This document shows, one piece after another, positions 34,046-55,615 of a stretch of DNA of 64,000 nt. The stretch spans positions 7,258,770-7,322,769 of the forward strand of contig NC_049990.1 in the NCBI RefSeq assembly GCF_000003815.2, given 5' to 3'. Numbering within the stretch: position 1 is the first letter of the stretch; every line of letters starts with the position of its first letter. The notes beneath the pieces were generated by a model. It worked only from the letters and a program-made list of their open reading frames with translations. It was not told the DNA's origin and did not search any database. The position numbers and the translations under genes were made by a program. The stretch is from Branchiostoma floridae. Its lineage: Eukaryota; Chordata; Leptocardii; Amphioxiformes; Branchiostomatidae.

Positions 34046-37000
34046 CCCCCAGCCTCCCTAGGCCGGCGTCACGTTTCCAAACCGGGGCCCGGCCGGTCAG
34101 CTTTCGAGAACAAAAAAAGTATGGTATAAAAGACACCAAACTACACAAGACATAAAGAGTCGTGGGCATTATGTCTGTATATTTTTACGTGTTCGTTTCT
34201 ATGGAAATGTGACGTTAGCCTAAGCAGGCTAACATACTAGTAGTCAACAGAGATACTGCTCTGACTGCCCAGGGTGCATTATGAAAACCGTTCTGAAATA
34301 CAGCTTCTCCAACATAGTACTAATAGACCTGCTGAAATACAGAAAGGGGCACAATTAGAGATAAAAGCAAATGCACGGTCTCCGGACTGACCGTAAATTG
34401 ACCCCGCAATTGGCCCAGGGTAGAGTTTCCATTTGTCAAATCGTCGTAAATATAACCACACTTCTGGGGGTTACAGAAAGACCAACAACATGGGTGCTGT
34501 TCTGGTAACAAACAAACGTACAGATAAACCACTGGTACACCCTTTGCTAGAGCTATTAGAGAGAAATCGACGCCTTTGTTTTAGATAATCATCGGTAACG
34601 TTTTTGTCTATATTTAGTTTGATGACAACGTCAGCGTTCGTCATACTAATATGGCATACGTTTAAAATTGTAAGTGTATATTGAGTCGTATGGAAATGAA
34701 TTATAAAAGTTCATATAGACGTAACGTTATGTATAGACCCGTCAACTGTGACATAATGTGTATTGTAAGTGAATGAGTTCTCATGAGTATCGGGCTTCCC
34801 ATGTAACTATATTTAAATGAATCCCTCGTGTAATTTATTACTTAAGAATGTCAATATCTCCAGGCATGGTGTTATGCTACACTCGACGTAAGTGGCGTTT
34901 ATGCTTGTACAAGTGGTGCGTATCAGTCAAGAAATTTTGTCCATTGTTGTATATTGTGGAAATTTATGGATGTCTTCGAAAATACAGTATCTATAGAACC
35001 CGTCTCTTGATGTCTAGAGTTTTAATTCTATGTGTAAATACAGCTGCGAGGTCTGTAAAAGATTTTTTATTCTCCACTTAGCTTCTTGGCTCTTTGTAAT
35101 GTTATATTTTATTGACCCACTCGTTTGTGATGTAAAGGGTCGTTCGTTTGAAGTAGAAATTCGATTAGATTTGGAGTTTGCCGAACGTATTTGCTCCTGT
35201 AGCGCAGAGTGTGTCCTTTGTCTGGCGGGAGCAGGGTATCCAGGCCCGGGGAGAGGCAGGCGACATGAATGCGTTCTCCGGGCATCTGCAAAAGCCTAAT
35301 CCAATTTGAGAAGGTGCAGCCAGTCAGCATCGGTAAAGAGCAGAAGGAAAACTGACCCCAATTTCTCATGCTGCTCTTATATTGTAGAACAATCAAGTAG
35401 AATAGCAGTACCAGGAAGTCCTCTTCGTTGAAAATCAGTAGGCCGTTCTTGCACGCAATAAAGCAATAACATACGTTCTACTACGAAAAAGAAATACGGA
35501 AAATATGTGGAGCAACGAGAGCTAGAGAAGAAGGCATGCATCAAATTTCATTTTTGATATTTGCATACGTTGACAAAAAAATCTGGAATATTTTATGCTT
35601 TTTAGTTGCGTTGTCTGGCACTTGTACATGCATATCTTGAATTCTTGACCAATATCAGTATGAGAATATTATGCAACATTCGTGTGGCGTTTTTGGACAA
35701 CAATTTCACAAACCTTGCAGCAAAATTATCCTGAAGTACCGGTGGAATTTTCCCGTCTTTTCCCCAAGGGCCTTCTTAAGGGTTAACATAAATAAGATGC
35801 TGGTATCTTGTTTCCTTGAAGGTTGGGCTCCTGAAGGACTGTAAATATTGTCAAGTTCCTATAGTATCAAGACGGCTCGTTTGGTCGACAGGGCACACCA
35901 GTTTCTGTCAGTGTCAGACGATTTTTTTACGTGCTCGAATGACGGATGGCGGCCATGTTTGCTCACGTGTGGGGGTCGCCATGTTGGATCCCGCCCGATT
36001 ACAAACCAATGAAAAGGAACTTTTGTTCGGCCTAAAGGGCCGCTTCGCGGGGACAACATGCCGACTGTGTCACCATGGTAACCGCAAGGTCAAATGTACA
36101 AACCATGTGGACTTGGTATTAGCACTGTCATAGCAAAGTTGCAACCAAACTAGTTTCTAAGTTCACTAGATTAGCTCCTTTTTGTCACAGGTTGGTCAGG
36201 TTAACGCATTAGTATCATTTGCTGATACACCGACATTGCACTTCAAACAATATCGACCGTGTGCGTTTCATTGAGTACGACCTATCAATAGACGAGGACA
36301 AAGAAGCACGGCCCCATATTGTACAAATTAAGGCACTTTCAATAACTAAACCGAAAAGCAATCCCTTTTACATTCTTAAAAGTGCATTTATTAATGTTTC
36401 GCGCCATTGTCTTCGTGATGACGGCATCTTTGCACAATTATCTCAAACTCAAAACTCAAGGTTTTTGTCTAATCAACGACACACTATTATGATGACAATT
36501 GGTTATCCAAAGACACCTATGCTCTGACATCTGTACTGTGCAACGTATCGATATCCGCAGCACAATTCCGATTGAAATAAACATGCATCCGATTACACTG
36601 CGCTAACACTAGCATATACCTAGCCTCTACCAGGCTGTGGTAAACTTACCGCTGCGCCGACCATGTCTTCAGTCCAGTAGGTTCCCCTTCAGTCTGTTCG
36701 TTTCCTAGGATTTGTTGAGTCCGGTTGGAATCCAACCTAGCTTGTCTGATTCATAGCTAAAACCCTTTGATCGAGCTTCCATCTGATAGAACGAAATATG
36801 TCTGAAAGCTAGAACCCCGAGCTTCTTGCTAGAAGCGTTCAGCCAAATGATCACATTCAAGGTTTTGTAGCCATATCACTACAAGCTTTATTATTAAGGC
36901 AAGCGTGTTACAGAAGTGTCGTATGAACAGTACTTATGATAGTATGTCGATTGGCTTGTTGCACGAAACGAAACGTACCCGCTACATCATCATCTTAGTG

Positions 37001-38084
37001 ATTATTCCAAATGCAGAAGTGAAGCAGTGGCCTACATCTAGTAAATGCATTCAGAGCATATGAGCCAAATTACTCAACTTATCCCCCCTCCCCACAACTA
37101 GAACTGTTCTTCATAAGGTATTTGCTGAGAAGTATTAAAGTGGAATATGAAGACAAACTATAGACTCCTGCGCTGACTGTTGTTCTAGCCAATTGTTATT
37201 TGCCCTCTTCCTGCTGAAAAAGTAGTAAAAGCGCAACTATTTTTTTTCTTTTTCTTGTACATAAGGATCGGAACAACTACTCTAAATGCTACCCTCCTAT
37301 ACATATGATGTATGATAAACATACATGTACAAAAAACTAAGTGTAAAACAAAGAAAACACATTTTACTTGAGTAACAATGAAGCTTTGAATGTACAATTC
37401 GTATGTTCATCTCTAATAACAAAGGAAAAAAAGAAAGTCAAATTCCTACTACTGCTACATGTACAAGTATCCTTGTAGGTGATGGAATCATGACAAAGCG
37501 AAGTCTAGCGTCATAGTAATTTGTTGTACTAGCGCCCTCTTGAGTGGCACAATACGAAGGTTACATATACAAGAGGGAATATTTATCAATACACTTCAAA
37601 AACTCATGGAAATAATTTATCCAAACCTTACACTCTTGGGATTGCTGTAAAATAGATTTCTACTGTGGTAGAATTTGTCTAATAATTGTCAATTTGTCAG
37701 ACTCAAAGGAGTTTGCCGACCAATGAGACTACGGATGGGTGGTAGCTGCAGAATATTTCACACCCGCTTGGTAGCGCTCCTGAACAATGCTCTTCCACAG
37801 GTACCATGATTGACTTAAACATATCGCACTAAACTCAGTGGGACGCAAGTAATCTATGTAAATCAAAGATTTTGTACCAGGTATCGTCTAACAATACCGA
37901 TTATTGGTATAGTGAAACATTCTTCGCCTGGATACCCTCATTCATGTCCACAATTACTTTTTCACTCACACACACTACTTTGGGGCGAGGATAATGGTAT
38001 AATACTAGTACTGTATGCGAGTAGCTTGCCACAAGGCTAGAGGAAAACTGTCTGCACTTTTGCAAAAATGTTGCTTTTCTAGTT

Positions 38085-41000
38085 TTAGATAAGGCATGCA
38101 GGGTTGTTGCAGTACTCCCAGCGGGTGCTAGGGTCCGTTGTGTAGCACCACAGGCCGAGCGCCCCATCCGGGTTGCGGCAGTAGTTCTCGGGCGGGTCAG
38201 AGTGATTATCAAACCACCACCAGTAGTAGGGATAAGCGTGTGGATAGTTGAGATCCCATCGCTGACAAGTCTTCCCACTTCTAGTGACGGAGAGATTCCC
38301 GCGGTAGTCAGATCCGTCACTCTTGTCTGGGCAGACTGGGCCATAAAAAACATTTTGTGATTATGCCAAAAAGCAGTTACTCAAGTTACTTAAGTCTTTA
38401 AATACATCTCTTACTCTCTTCCCTCTTTCTCAGTTACATATGTGACAACTTTGAAAGTACTATAAAGGAATGCAGTGGATTTATGAACTTTTCCTAATCA
38501 ATTATGCAAATTAGCTGTTAATTTGCATAATAAATATCACATTATATAAGTCTTCACTTAGGCTATTTACATACCAAAAATCATGACGATCCGTCAACAC
38601 GTTCATATTTTCTAATTAATTATACAAATGAGGTCGTCATTTGTACGATGAATATGTCTTAACATTTCTCTCTTTTTCAGCTACATATGTGACAAGTTTT
38701 AAAGTCCTATCATGGAATGAAGTGGATTTATAAAATGTCCTCATTAATTATGCAAATTAGCTGTTGCTTTGCATAATTGGTATCTCATTATGTAGGTCTT
38801 CACTTACGCTACCTACATACCAAAAAAACATGATAATCCGTCAACATCTTCATATTTTCTCATTAATTATTCAAATGAGGTCATCATTTGCATAATTTAT
38901 ATCTATTGACATTTCCCTCCTTCCCAGCTACATATGTGACAAGTTTCAAATTCCTATCATGGAATGCAGTGGATTTATAAACTTTCCTCATTGATTATGC
39001 AAATTAGCTGTTGATTTGCATAATTAGTATCCCATTATGTAAGTCAACACTCATTCTATCTACATACCAACAATCACGAAGATCCGTAAACACGTTGTAG
39101 AGTTATTCTCGTCCAAAGTTTGAAAGGAAACCGGCGCCTGCTGCAAAGCGGCGCCTGCTGCAAAGCCGCTAGGAGGCCCAAACTCACAGCACTTACTCTC
39201 TGCCCCAAGGGCTATCTACCACTCAAAAATCATGACCACAACATGTCCAGAACACGAGATATAAAAAAATGAGTTTCCGATGCAGTACCTTAGCAAGCCG
39301 CTAGGGGGCCCATTATCGAACTTGACCTTCGTTTTCCCGACCCCTACCCATCTACCAAATATCATCAGGATCCATCCAAGGCTTCTTGAGTTATGCTGTT
39401 GACACAGAGACACACAAACACGCCCAAAACATAACCTTAGCCATTCTGACGAAGGTAATAAAAGTACAAACTGTAAATAGTAACCTGTTTTATCCGCATT
39501 CTTCATGAGGCAAGAGGCGTGGTCACGTGATCCTTCATCTGAAGCAGGAAAATGAAAACCATAATGAAACTTAACATATATGAGAGTCTTTACATATATT
39601 AAGTGTTAATAAGATTTCGTAGACCATGAAAAGCAATTTGGAACCACACGGACATCAGTAGATGTCTCAAAATGTACTATCCAAGCAAAGATTAGGCTCC
39701 GGCTGTTTTTTTTTCACATTTTTTTTTCACTGGACTGCAACACGGAGGAACTTCAAGGAGAGGAGCTGGTACGGTGGACAAGAGGTGGGTATGCAGGTGA
39801 ATAAAAGTTGCAAATGGCTGAATTGCAGGTAAGTAAAAAGAAATTGTCGTGACCTACCCTGTGTCAGCTGACAGATGAATTTCAGAGTAGTGTCGCACCT
39901 CAGGTCATTCCACCCTCTGCCCCTAGCGGAAACGTAGTGCACGCAGTCTTCCCCGGCCCCGAAAGCGTCGTCTGGTTGGCCCGGTTGCCAGTTACCCCAA
40001 TCAGAAGTCGCGTTGTATGGCGTCCAGTCTACCCACATCCACTCACCCTCGCCCAATTCATCGCTCAGCCCGAACCAGAAATATTCGCCACTATCCACGG
40101 AGTTCTTCAGCTTCACCAGAAAGGTGTCGAGGTCTTGGTTCTTCGGCATGGCCAGGAGCCCCCCGTCATCTTCACACACATGTCTGGCCTGGCTGTACGT
40201 CTTGGCTTGGTTGTACGCCTTGAAGAAAGTTCCGTCGTATGAAGTGTAACCAGAAGGACAACCTGGGGAAATATGATCATCCATAAGTTAATGTATGTAG
40301 ATTTTGTTTTTGTTCAGCTAAGTTTTGCAAGTTTAGGTCTGGTTGTGGGCCTTGAAGCTTCCATTGTTATATTATATAACGTTATATGGAGTATAACCAG
40401 AAGGACAACCTATTGAAATGTCCCTAAAGGGTCGTTCTGACTTGGTGCGGAGTGTAGACAAAAGGACAACATGTTGAAATATGGTATTCCTTAAGTTAAA
40501 GGTTGGAAGTTTAACAAGAAGGACAACCTGGTGAGATAATGATAATCGTTTAGGTATATGTCGCAGGTTTGGCGTTTGCTTGTTCGCCTTGAATCATGGA
40601 TATCAAAAGCTATCAACCACCCAAACAATCTGAACAAAGCGTGTCCATGAAATAAAGATAGATTGAAAAAAAACTGCTTCGACATAATTTCTTAATCATT
40701 TTTGCAAATGTTGTCCTATTTTGCATAATCTACATTTCACCTACATACCTACCAAATTTGTTGTTCCTTTCTTAGCTTCACTATAGTTAACTTCAGTTAC
40801 CGAGTTATCTTGACGGTTGTTCACCAAATATGACCACCACTTTTCGCGGAGAAAGCGTTGACAAAAAAATGAAAACAGCGAGAAAACTATTATCTCTCTT
40901 GTCTAATTATCCTTCTTTTTTATTTTATCATACCCCAATTAAAAACGGGTAAACAGTACACAAAGTGGACGATATTAGGCTGTGCATGAAGTAGTAGCGC

Positions 41001-41642
41001 TACGTTAGGAATTGATAAGTTACTAGTAGGCAACAATACCTTTTTCTGTTTTACCTGGTTGATCAGTGGTTGTCTGCGGAGTGCGGAGATCAACCAGTGT
41101 TTGATCTCGATTAGGAGAGCCGGTAAACTGCAGCTGTGGCCTGCCTGCAAACGTGTAGGTTGTCGTTTCGTTGGAATCTGGACCTATAGGAGAAAGTACC
41201 ATTGAAAAATCTTCGAATTCAGACAAAGATGGTTGAATACGAACAATAGGTACGTGAAGACTTAACAACAACACTCACAATACGTGTTATCGTAGCCTGG
41301 GTTCCATCCGATTTCAACCGAGGCTTCTTACGTACACTCGCTGCCCTTTGCTTGTTTTTGCAACATCGAAACTCCTTTCCAGTCCTGTTTCTAGTATTCT
41401 AAACGGAGGAGATGAACCATTGGAAAATACAACACTACAAAAGAATTCCAAATGTTGCAAAAACAAGTAAAACACCGAAAATGAGAAGATACAACATACA
41501 CTTCGTCGAGACGGTGAATGTAAATAAAACAATAATAATGATAATTATGATCATTAACGGTGTACTTACAGTTTGAAGAGATACACCCCATGGCAAGCAT
41601 CATGCCGAAAATGACCAGCATTCTCTGTTTTGTGGCCCCCAT
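38085..41642 (-). CDS. Secreted C-type lectin plus kringle protein (complete, 4 exons, 285 aa)
   Basis: Exons on the minus strand: 41642-41570, 41183-41055, 40262-39858, 38335-38085 (stop TAA); every intron is phase 1, so each exon is a symmetrical module. Exon 1 encodes a signal peptide (MLVIFGMMLAMGCISS). Exon 2 encodes a Thr/Gln-rich linker (TPQTTTDQPG). Exon 3 is a whole C-type lectin domain: GLLAMPKNQDLDTFL, WFGLSD, WMWVDWTPYNATSDWGNW, the QPD motif in WQPGQPDDAF and GWNDLRC. QPD with WND predicts calcium-dependent galactose-type binding; NAT is an N-glycosylation site. Exon 4 is a complete kringle with six cysteines: DYRGNLSVTRSGKTCQRW, NYCRNPDG, LWCYTTDP, RWEYCNNPAC, then LI and stop. 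The lectin domain starts CPSGY but lacks the usual partner Cys, and another lone Cys follows the signal peptide, so inter-chain or unusual pairing is possible. Expected to be an extracellular carbohydrate-binding protein; biological role unknown. Confidence 0.92.
38431..39095 (-). repeat. 247-bp tandem repeat array in lectin-kringle intron
   Basis: About 2.7 units of a 247-bp monomer, with starts aligned at CAGTTACATATGTGAC (38431), CAGCTACATATGTGAC (38678) and the third at 38925. Each unit holds ATTATGCAAATTAGCTGTT and a TTTGCATAATT partner. The units are diverged by point changes and small indels. It separates the lectin and kringle exons. Confidence 0.85.
39180..39465 (-). repeat. Dispersed repeat copy 4
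   Basis: Minus-strand copy of the 9300-9530 family: GCAGTACCTTAGCAAGCCGC, TAGGGGGCCCATTATCGAAC, AATATCATCAGGATCCATCC, then CCCAAAACATAACCTTAGCC at the end. Confidence 0.8.
39678..39712. repeat. Solo arm of the CCAAGCAGAGGTTAGGCTCC element
   Basis: ATCCAAGCAAAGATTAGGCT followed by CCGGCTGTTTTTTTTT matches one arm of the foldback element at 60030-60200. No opposite arm is seen nearby, so it is a truncated copy. Confidence 0.55.
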
Positions 41643-42039
41643 TCCTCAGGACTAAAGGATGTAGATGCAACTGCAAAATGTGAACAGAGACAAACTTCTT
41701 TGTCTCGGTCGAATTTCAAAATGTGGTTTCCACACACCGAACTGAGGCTTTATTTCTCTGGATAGGAAATAAGTCTGCTGTCCAGAATCTATAAATTTGC
41801 ATACTGGCTTTGTCCGTACTGCACAAGATCCGACTGAAATGTAAATGAGAAAGTTATTAGCGGTCACAGAAGGTTAAGTATTAAGTTGAAGCGTTATGTG
41901 CTCCTTTGTAGAGTAGCAATCCAGTCGTGTGGAGCCTTGGGTGCCAGACCACGCATGCGCAGGACGGCTCCCAAGAAACGCCCGGCTCTTTTTCGACCCT
42001 GGACAACATCAAGCCTTTATCCCACATCAATAAAGGATT

Positions 42040-43320
42040 TTATTTTCAGCGAGGAGAACTGGATATTGGTACACTTCAAACAGTTTTAGTCAAATACTGC
42101 GACATAGAAATGCTCGTTTTCCCCTCAAATTGTCCTCAAAGGAAAATTTAGTTGATCTTGTAACAGCTTGTCTTCGTAAGTTGGAAAAACTGGCATCAAA
42201 AAGTAAAAAGAAATTGTGGAAGAGGCACAGATATCATATACAGTTATATGTTATAAGAGCCGGCGTAAACAATGAACCTTAGCCGGATCCTTAAATATGC
42301 TTGAAGATCACATGTGCAGTGGTGTGGAGGTTATGTTCCAGGAAAAGATCATTCATGGCTGTCCGTGTGTCCTTGGAGTGGCGGAGAGCATTTGTCTACA
42401 GTTTGAAGTAGAGGCCATGGCTTTTGACTATCTTATAAGTTAAGCCGGCAGATACGAGCGTATAGGTACAGTCCAAACAGTTATGGTCAAATACTAGTAG
42501 TGCGACATAGAAATTTTCGTTTTTTCCCTCAAATTTTCCTTAGCCGGGTCCTTTCATCTGCTTGAAATTCACATGTGAGATGGGGAGATTAAGATCGACG
42601 TTCCGAGAAAAGATTATTCATGTGACTGACAAGTCAGTCATCATGTGTGTCCTTGGAGTGGTGGAGGGTGTTTGTCTACCGTTTGAAATTAAGGTCGAGC
42701 CTTTGGACTGTCCTACAAGCTACTCATACTCGTTTTTTCCCCTAGAATTGTCCTCAAAAGAAAAATCAGTTGGCCTTGCAAAAGTTAGTCTTCGTATGTT
42801 TCAAAAACAGGCATTAAAAAGTAAAAAAGCAAAAAAGAAACTGGAAGAGAAAGTACTATGTGTTGTAAGATCAGTAGATCCTGTCACCTGCTTAAAGATC
42901 ACATGTGGAATGGGATCCATTTGCCGAGAAAAGATCGCTGTTCTGGGAAAAGATCATTCATCTGTGTCCTTGGGGCAGTGGAGGGTATTTGTCTACCATG
43001 TGAATTGAAGTAAGGCCGAGGCTTTGGACTGTCGCATAAGGCCTTATAAAAGTTATAAGTTAAGCCGGTAGATATAGGTGCAGTCCAAATAGTGTGACAT
43101 AGAAATACTCGTATTTCCCTCAAATTTTCCTCAGCCGGGTCCTTCATCTGCTAGAAGATCACATGTGGGATCGGATGGGGCTTGAGATCGACGCTCCGAG
43201 AAAAGATGACTCACGTGTGTCCTTGGAGTGATGGAGGGTGTTTGTCTACCGTTTGAAATTAAGGTCGAGCCTTTGGACTGTCTTACAAGCTAAGCCAGCA
43301 AAACCGAGCGGGAAAAAAAG
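42040..43320. repeat. Degenerate tandem array, unit about 250-340 bp
   Basis: Four recurrences of a block with AAGATCACATGTG, CGAGAAAAGAT, TGTGTCCTTGGAGTGGTGGA, GTTTGTCTACCGTTTGAA and CCTTTGGACTGTC, centred near 42360, 42640, 42950 and 43210, separated by CAGTCCAAACAGT...GACATAGAAAT segments. Spacing varies, so the array is old or rearranged. The open frame at 42562-43008 inside it has no recognisable domain and is probably chance. Confidence 0.75.
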
Positions 43321-43440
43321 AAAGAAAGGAGGCAAGCAAACGTGCACACGTATGTAAATGTATTTACTCAAACCCTATGTGACCATGGCTAAATCCCCAA
43401 AGACTGAAGGGATACAAATAGATGGATGGATGTACTGACC

Positions 43441-43901
43441 ACTCTCCAAGCAGAGGTTGATGGGGAAATCGTGACCCTTTCCTTGCCGTCTTCTTCTGTC
43501 AGCTATCCCCACTAACTGACAGAAAGTAGTCCTTTATATTCATCTGTTGTTAACTCCAATATTCTGTTAACAACCCAAAACTTCATCACTGCAACTAAGC
43601 GTTTTTAAAACACAGTTGTCCAGGCATTTGTTGTAATGTGTCCAATTATTTCATCATTGGGTGGGAAACTGGACTTGCCTTCATCTTTTCTTGTTATACT
43701 ATGTACAATGTATTATTTTCGGTCTGACGTGATTTTCCTTTGCTTTTGCAAGTCTTGTACTTGAGTACGCTACCTCTTTGTCATATTGTGTTATTGTTTA
43801 AATGTTTGAATAAAAAAAATTAAAAGAAAAAAATCACTGACAGAAAAAGACGGCAAGGAAAGGGTCACGATTTTCCCTATCAAACTTTGCTCAATGAGAG
43901 T
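43441..43901. mobile_element. Foldback element, ACTCTCCAAGCAGAGG ends
   Basis: The left arm ACTCTCCAAGCAGAGGTTGA then ATCGTGACCCTTTCCTTGCC is matched in reverse complement by 43838-43901. ACTGAC repeats at 43434-43439 and 43902-43907 flank it. The interior ends in a poly-A-like run after TTTGAATAAAAAAAATT, suggesting an inserted or captured retrotransposon tail. No coding region. Confidence 0.8.
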
Positions 43902-44539
43902 ACTGACAACTAGGTTATCTTATTCTGACATATATATATTGCGGTTTTATCTTATTCAACTTTTCATCTGTACAAAAACTTAAAAAATTTGGGGATTCAT
44001 AAGGTAACTTCAGATGATGAAGTCGACCCAGAAGGTTAATTAAAGATGATACATGTATAATTTGCGAAAAGGGCAAGAAAGAATGTGTTTTGTTCTTGTT
44101 TCTTTTAGGTGTACATTTTTTTTCAGTTAAACGCCTGGCAGTGCTAGTGCCGGTGACATAATTTCAAAAAGCACACATTTCCAGCAATATATTCTTGGAA
44201 AACCTGCAAAACACATTCAGAAAACGTCAGCAACTTCAAATACGTTTAAACCAAGTCCCTCTGCCACATCTGCTTGGAGCACTTTGGGTGGGGCTGATGA
44301 CGCAATCGTAAAGCGACATCTTGCGGTTGTGCTTATATCGGCACATATTCATGTACCAAGGACGTTATATATAAAATGTCCTTGCAAACAGTTACACAGA
44401 GCAATTTTTGCTGGGCAATCGTACATGGTTCAATGTATAACAACAACTATCAAGCAACAGCACTACACGCCTAATCTCTCCTATATACAGAGCCTCAAAA
44501 TATCGTCGATATTCAACAATATGCAGATGTAGCTGTCAC

Positions 44540-44820
44540 TTCCGCCTGAGTCAGTGTGACTTTCGCGGGAAAACTGTCCCGGCATGCATTGTGGCTCGTT
44601 GAGTCAGCAAGAACGTGCCATGAATGAAAGGGGAGTCCTGGTTGGTCCATTTTTTTTATGATTGTTTCTTCAACAGGGAAATACCAAATTCACACTAAAA
44701 AAACTGTATATATCTTAGGGTATGATATGCTAATATTAATTTGTCTATAGTTGATCAAAATGAGTTATCAAAAATTTTATCGACATCATTACAAATCAGG
44801 GTGGGTCAGAATTGACCAAT
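44540..44820 (+). promoter_or_regulatory. Putative importin alpha promoter with E2F site
   Basis: TTTCGCGGGAAA at 44561-44572 is a perfect consensus E2F/DP site. Nearby are TGAGTCAG at 44548 and TGAGTCAGCA at 44600 (AP-1/Maf-type), and GGCATGCATTGTGG. The cluster lies 330-390 bp upstream of the importin alpha start codon in repeat-free DNA. Promoter identity is inference. Confidence 0.5.
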
Positions 44821-44935
44821 GAGCGGGCTTGTTCTATTTCTCTCTCGGTGGTTTCCAGTGACGTCAAAGTTGGCCGGCATTTTGGATTTCTGGGCTGAGA
44901 GAAACGGAAGGATTTCCCTCAGATTTCCCCTAAAA

Positions 44936-54918
<9,983 letters not shown>

Positions 54919-55546
54919 GCTAAGAACAGAATCCTCTCCTCCAAGACATGCTCTGGCAAGTGTGATGATAACGAACCATCCTTTGGCCACTTTGAAATGA
55001 TAGTTATAACTGGTTATAACTTTCCAGGGTTTGAAACTAAGCAGACCATTGATCGTAAGCAGGGTGCTAATTAACTATTGCAGCCAGTTTTTTTTTTACT
55101 AAAAAGAACATTGAAATCCCATTCAGATTAGAGATTTTTTTGTGCAAGACCTAAAACAGATTTTTCTCATGGACAGAGAGTTACAGATACATGTAAGTGT
55201 CTGCAAGAGGTGATTCCTCTTCTCCTATACAATGTACATGAGACACTGGGCCCTGGCTTTGGTTGCTACAGTAAAACAGCTAAGTTGCCAGGCAATACAG
55301 TCAGTTTCAAGCCCTGGAACAGTGACTTAAGCTCGATAAAGAAGAGTAAGGAAATATTTCAAGCAACAGACTTTGTGTGCAGGTTACACAAGTTTGCATC
55401 AATGTTTGTGATAGAAAGAGAGAAAAAAAAGAAAAACTCCGGCAGAATTCTTTGTTCCTGGATACCACCTAGTTTCTTTGACGCATGTAAGATATGTCTA
55501 GTAGAATCATGGACCCAGGAGCAAAGAGACCTGTGTAGATAGGGTC

Positions 55547-55615
55547 TTAAAGGGTTTCTGGAAAGAAGAAACCAGTCATTAACACTGGACTGAGTCTTTC
55601 CAGAAAACCCCTATA
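55547..55615. repeat. Hairpin in importin 3' region
   Basis: AGGGTTTCTGGAAAGA pairs with TCTTTCCAGAAAACCCC, with an inner CCAGT/ACTGG stem. It might be an RNA structure in the UTR or a tiny foldback element. Confidence 0.55.

Larger units (their letters stand above)
32793..38084. other. Arx 3' UTR and intergenic DNA to the lectin-kringle gene
   Basis: The proximal part is probably Arx 3' UTR, with an (AAAC)n microsatellite at 32921-32955. A GGGCTGGGTACCGG-ended element occupies 33599-34045. A CpG-containing segment near 35940-36060 has two ATGGCGGC/GCCATGTT-like words. No gene is supported from 34050 to 38084. Confidence 0.5.
41643..44935. other. Divergent intergenic region, lectin-kringle to importin alpha
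   Basis: The two genes are transcribed away from each other, so promoters of both should lie here. The middle is filled by a degenerate repeat array (42040-43320) and a foldback element (43441-43901). The importin-proximal part (44530-44935) is repeat-poor and promoter-like. No further gene is supported. Confidence 0.6.

Noticed and set aside
37901-38353. 150-codon minus-strand frame MFFMAQSAQTR...
   Set aside because: It is one base off the kringle frame; the kringle cysteines and splice phase support the other frame.
38431-39095. CRISPR-like direct repeats
   Set aside because: Units are long, contiguous and diverged, without regular spacers, in a eukaryotic intron; a tandem repeat array.
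42562-43008. 148-codon open frame
   Set aside because: Lies wholly inside a degenerate tandem array and shows no domain; considered chance.
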